Source: an uncultured Lachnospiraceae bacterium
Lineage (GTDB): Bacteria > Bacillota > Clostridia > Lachnospirales > Lachnospiraceae
Assembly: GCA_910586315.1 (NCBI GenBank)
Contig: CAJUIP010000076.1
Coordinates: forward strand, 1 to 8,178
Direction of reading: 5' to 3'
Length of the DNA stretch: 8,178 nt
Position numbers and translations under genes: made by a program
The notes under the pieces: model-generated
The model's input: only the letters and a program-made list of their open reading frames with translations
What the model was told of the DNA's origin: nothing
The model's database searches: none
In this document: positions 6,616 through 8,178 of the stretch, piece after piece
Position numbering within the stretch: the stretch's first letter is position 1
Layout: each line of letters opens with the position of its first letter

Positions 6616-6828
6616 ATGAATAACGGTACAGTTAAGTGGTTCAATTCTGAAAAAGGTTACGGATTCATTTCCAACGACAATGGCGGCGACGATGTGTTTG
6701 TACATTTCTCTGCAATCGTTGGCGAAGGCTTTAAGACTCTGGAAGAGGGTCAGAAGGTTACTTTCGATACAGAGCAGGATCCGAAGAACAGCAAGAAACT
6801 TCGTGCTGTTAATGTAGTTAAGCTGTAA
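6616..6828 (+). CDS. csp: cold-shock protein (CSD family RNA chaperone)
   Basis: A 70-residue single cold-shock domain, the normal size. It binds single-stranded RNA and DNA in the cytoplasm and melts secondary structure at low temperature or in fast growth. GTVKWFNSEKGYGFI begins at residue 4; RNP1 is KGYGFI (13-18) and RNP2 is VFVHF (27-31). The aromatic residues W8, F9, F17, F28, H30 and F31 that form the binding face are present. The tail (QDPKNSKKLRAVNVVKL) lacks the GPQAANV often seen at this point, a mild divergence. GGAGG (6604-6608) lies 7 nt before the ATG. The gene is monocistronic, with its own strong promoter, a long structured leader and a terminator 23 nt after the stop. Which paralogue it is cannot be told from this window. 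Confidence 0.95.
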   Translation: MNNGTVKWFNSEKGYGFISNDNGGDDVFVHFSAIVGEGFKTLEEGQKVTFDTEQDPKNSKKLRAVNVVKL

Positions 6829-6851
6829 GATTCAGGAGAGACAAAATGAGA

Positions 6852-6879
6852 GGGCCGTCCCGTAAGGGGCGGTCCTTTT
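6852..6879 (+). terminator. intrinsic terminator of the cold-shock gene
   Basis: GGGCCGTCCC (6852-6861) pairs with GGGGCGGTCC (6866-6875) over 10 bp, two of them G-U, around a GTAA loop, and TTTT follows. Confidence 0.88.
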
Positions 6880-6880
6880 A

Positions 6881-6934
6881 TGCACAGGCCCGTGCAGAGG
6901 AAGTATGCCACTAAAGTGGTGCACGGGCCGCGCG
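6881..6934 (+). repeat. GC-rich structured repeat, copy 1
   Basis: Starting 1 nt after the csp terminator, the element reads TGCACA, then a 9-bp outer stem GGCCCGTGC/GCACGGGCC (6887-6895 and 6921-6929). The 5' side has an 11-nt bulge AGAGGAAGTAT. An inner 5-bp stem GCCAC/GTGGT closes on a TAAA loop (6907-6920), and GCGCG ends the unit. The inner and outer stems abut on the 3' side. Copy 2 has the same architecture with different stem bases. It resembles REP-type elements or a small structured RNA, but I do not recognise a named family. Confidence 0.75.
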
Positions 6935-6960
6935 AGTAGGGGGGGGACCTCCCCTGCTCG
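6933..6960 (+). repeat. hairpin with a G8 run between the two repeat copies
   Basis: CGAGTAGGGG (6933-6942) pairs with CCCCTGCTCG (6951-6960) over 10 bp with one G-U. The 8-nt loop is itself GGGGACCT, so several stem registers are possible. No T tract follows. The run of eight G on the + strand (6939-6946) is the longest homopolymer G in the window. Confidence 0.6.
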
Positions 6961-6962
6961 AT

Positions 6963-7015
6963 TGCACAGGCCCACACAGAGGAATATGCCGTTAAAGCGG
7001 CGTGTGGGCCGCGCG
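6963..7015 (+). repeat. GC-rich structured repeat, copy 2
   Basis: The layout is the same as the copy starting 82 nt upstream. TGCACA is followed by outer stem GGCCCACAC/GTGTGGGCC (6969-6977 and 7002-7010), a 10-nt bulge AGAGGAATAT, an inner stem GCCGT/GCGGC with TAAA loop (6988-7001), then GCGCG. Three outer and one inner base pair differ from copy 1 on both sides so that pairing is kept, and two inner pairs change through G-U. The flanks, bulge and loop are nearly identical. This covariation between copies supports selection on the folded form. Confidence 0.75.
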
Positions 7016-7197
7016 GCGAATAGACATCTGGCAGAAAGTAATTTTCAAACACGCTCTAAACAAATGCCGCTGGCGCGCAGGACCGCCACAGGTGGTTTTC
7101 AATGGCTTTTCCTGCGTTGTTTAAGACTGCTTTGGGGCTCATGGATCAGGAAAAATTCCCGGGTAGCCTGAAAAACATAAAATATTTGGAAAAAACC
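7016..7197 (+). other. intergenic stretch without a well-supported feature
   Basis: Between the second hairpin repeat and the ABC-F promoter I find no RNA gene, terminator or convincing coding region. It starts with mixed sequence, passes through a GC-rich patch at about 7065-7095 that can form only a short stem (TGGCG with CGCCA), and turns A-rich near 7170-7197. A doubtful 44-codon ORF begins at 7102. The sequence may be the decayed flank of the repeat element. Confidence 0.5.
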
Positions 7198-7236
7198 TTG
7201 CAAAATCAAGGAATTCCTAATAGAATAAGAGCGTAA
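7102..7236 (+). CDS. doubtful small ORF upstream of the ABC-F gene
   Basis: ATG 7102 opens 44 codons ending in TAA (7234-7236). AGGTGG (7090-7095) lies 6 nt before the ATG. The peptide has a fairly ordinary composition: MAFPALFKTALGLMDQEKF, then a more charged half ending NQGIPNRIRA. A terminator-like hairpin starts 6 nt after the stop, an arrangement that fits either a small gene with its own terminator or a leader peptide for the ABC-F gene. Against it, the best ABC-F promoter (7198-7226) lies inside the ORF, and no family is recognised. It may well be chance. Confidence 0.2.
   Translation: MAFPALFKTALGLMDQEKFPGSLKNIKYLEKTLQNQGIPNRIRA
7198..7226 (+). promoter_or_regulatory. sigma-A promoter of the ABC-F gene
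   Basis: TTGCAA (7198-7203) and TAGAAT (7221-7226) have a 17-nt spacer, each one or two bases from consensus. The predicted start near 7233 gives a leader of about 56 nt that begins just before a GC-rich hairpin. Confidence 0.65.
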
Positions 7237-7241
7237 CTGAT

Positions 7242-7266
7242 GAGGGGACAATCTGCCCCCTCTTTT
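7242..7266 (+). terminator. terminator-like hairpin in the ABC-F leader
   Basis: GAGGGG (7242-7247) pairs with CCCCTC (7257-7262) around a 9-nt loop, followed by TTTT (7263-7266). It lies between the predicted promoter and the ribosome binding site AAGGAG (7273-7278). It may end transcription from upstream, act as an attenuator of the ABC-F gene, or simply cap the 5' end of its mRNA. The stem is short and the T tract modest. Confidence 0.55.
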
Positions 7267-7288
7267 CAGCGGAAGGAGATTTGAGAAA

Positions 7289-8178
7289 ATGATTAGTGCC
7301 AATAATGTGACGCTCCGCGTCGGAAAGAAAGCATTATTTGAGGATGTAAACATCAAATTCACAGAAGGAAACTGTTATGGTCTGATTGGTGCCAACGGCG
7401 CCGGAAAATCTACGTTTTTAAAGATTCTTTCCGGTAAGCTGGAACCGACAAGCGGCGAGGTCGCCATTACACCCGGACAGCGCCTTTCTTTTTTACAGCA
7501 GGACCACTTTAAATATGACGAGTTTACGGTTCTGGATACAGTGATCATGGGAAATCAGCGTCTGTACGACATTATGAAGGAAAAGGATGCAATTTATTTG
7601 AAGGAAGATTTCAACGATGAGGACGGTATTAAGGCCGCTGAGCTGGAAGGTGAATTCGCCTCCATGAACGGGTGGGAGGCAGAGTCCGATGCGGAAAACC
7701 TTCTGAACGGACTTGGAGTGGACACGGAATTCCACTACAAACAGATGAAGGAGCTTACAGGTCCCTTGAAAGTTAAAGTGCTTTTGGCCCAGGCGCTGTT
7801 CGGAAATCCCGACATTCTTCTTCTGGATGAGCCCACGAACCATCTGGATTTGGACGCCATTGCATGGCTGGAAGAGTTCCTTATTAATTTTGAGAATACA
7901 GTCATTGTGGTATCCCACGACCGCTATTTTTTGAATAAGGTATGTACTCAGATTGCGGATATTGACTATGGAAAAATCCAGCTCTATGCAGGCAACTATG
8001 ACTTCTGGTTTGAATCCAGTCAGCTTATGATCAAGCAGATGAAGGAGGCAAACAGGAAAAAGGAGGAAAAGATTAAGGAGTTACAGGAATTCATCCAGAG
8101 ATTCTCTGCCAATGCTTCCAAGTCCAAGCAGGCCACATCCAGAAAGAGGGCCCTGGAAAAGATCGAGCTGGATGAGAT
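7289..8178 (+). CDS. ykpA: ABC-F family ATPase, YkpA/YbiT type (N-terminal 296 codons, runs off the window)
   Basis: This protein starts at ATG 7289, 10 nt after AAGGAG, and is still open at the last base. ABC-F proteins are soluble ribosome-associated ATPases without membrane domains that act on translation at the E site; some give antibiotic resistance. The first ABC domain shows Walker A GANGAGKST (34-42), the Q-loop near Q70, Walker B ILLLDEPTNHLD (176-187, catalytic E181) and switch H210 in VVSHDR. The linker that contacts P-site tRNA begins after about residue 240 (NYDFWFESS, then the charged KKEEKIKELQEFIQRF helix and SANASKSKQATSRK). The insert EDGIKAAELEGEF and the linker agree with B. 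subtilis YkpA as I remember it. The signature of this domain reads LTGPL (156-160) instead of LSGGE. The second ABC domain (about 240 residues) lies beyond the window. Confidence 0.9.
   Translation, partial: MISANNVTLRVGKKALFEDVNIKFTEGNCYGLIGANGAGKSTFLKILSGKLEPTSGEVAITPGQRLSFLQQDHFKYDEFTVLDTVIMGNQRLYDIMKEKDAIYLKEDFNDEDGIKAAELEGEFASMNGWEAESDAENLLNGLGVDTEFHYKQMKELTGPLKVKVLLAQALFGNPDILLLDEPTNHLDLDAIAWLEEFLINFENTVIVVSHDRYFLNKVCTQIADIDYGKIQLYAGNYDFWFESSQLMIKQMKEANRKKEEKIKELQEFIQRFSANASKSKQATSRKRALEKIELDE

Noticed and set aside
6881..7015. CRISPR array
   Set aside because: There are only two units, they are hairpins about 53 nt long with a structured linker, and no cas gene is in view.
1..8178. 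tRNA or rRNA genes, prophage or insertion-sequence genes
   Set aside because: None was recognised: no cloverleaf with a TTCGA/CCA end, no transposase or integrase motif, and the genes read as ordinary chromosomal ones.

Overview
The window most likely comes from an anaerobic Firmicute of the Clostridia, probably family Lachnospiraceae. This rests on moderate GC content, AAGGAGG-type ribosome binding sites, consensus sigma-A promoters, a YkpA-type ABC-F protein and the style of the proteins. It is an inference from reading, not a database match. All supported genes lie on the + strand.

Region 1 (1-3761) looks like one operon: the 3' end of an unrecognised gene, an MBL-fold hydrolase (134-844), a glyoxalase-I-like VOC protein (847-1221), an M20 N-carbamoyl-amino-acid or allantoate-type amidohydrolase (1249-2481) and a class I dihydroorotase (2478-3761). 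The last two overlap by ATGA. This pairing can be read as a catabolic module, dihydroorotate to N-carbamoyl-aspartate to aspartate, CO2 and ammonia, rather than only pyrimidine synthesis.

Region 2 (3762-4807) has a perfect-consensus promoter, then a CdaR/PucR-like regulator with an atypical helix-turn-helix, closed by a textbook terminator. Region 3 (4804-6401) is malQ, a GH77 4-alpha-glucanotransferase, with its own extended -10 promoter and a 9-bp inverted repeat in the leader.

Region 4 (6402-6879) is a cold-shock protein gene with a strong promoter, a leader of about 165 nt containing a 25-bp hairpin, and a terminator. Region 5 (6881-7288) has no well-supported gene. It carries two tandem copies of a GC-rich hairpin element whose stems differ by compensatory changes, a G8-containing hairpin between them, a doubtful 44-codon ORF, a promoter and a terminator-like hairpin. 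Region 6 (7289-8178) is the first 296 codons of an ABC-F ATPase of the YkpA/YbiT type, which runs off the window.

The most unusual items are the covarying hairpin repeats at 6881-7015, the M20/dihydroorotase pair, and the structured leaders of the csp, malQ and ABC-F genes. The rest is ordinary housekeeping or metabolic content.
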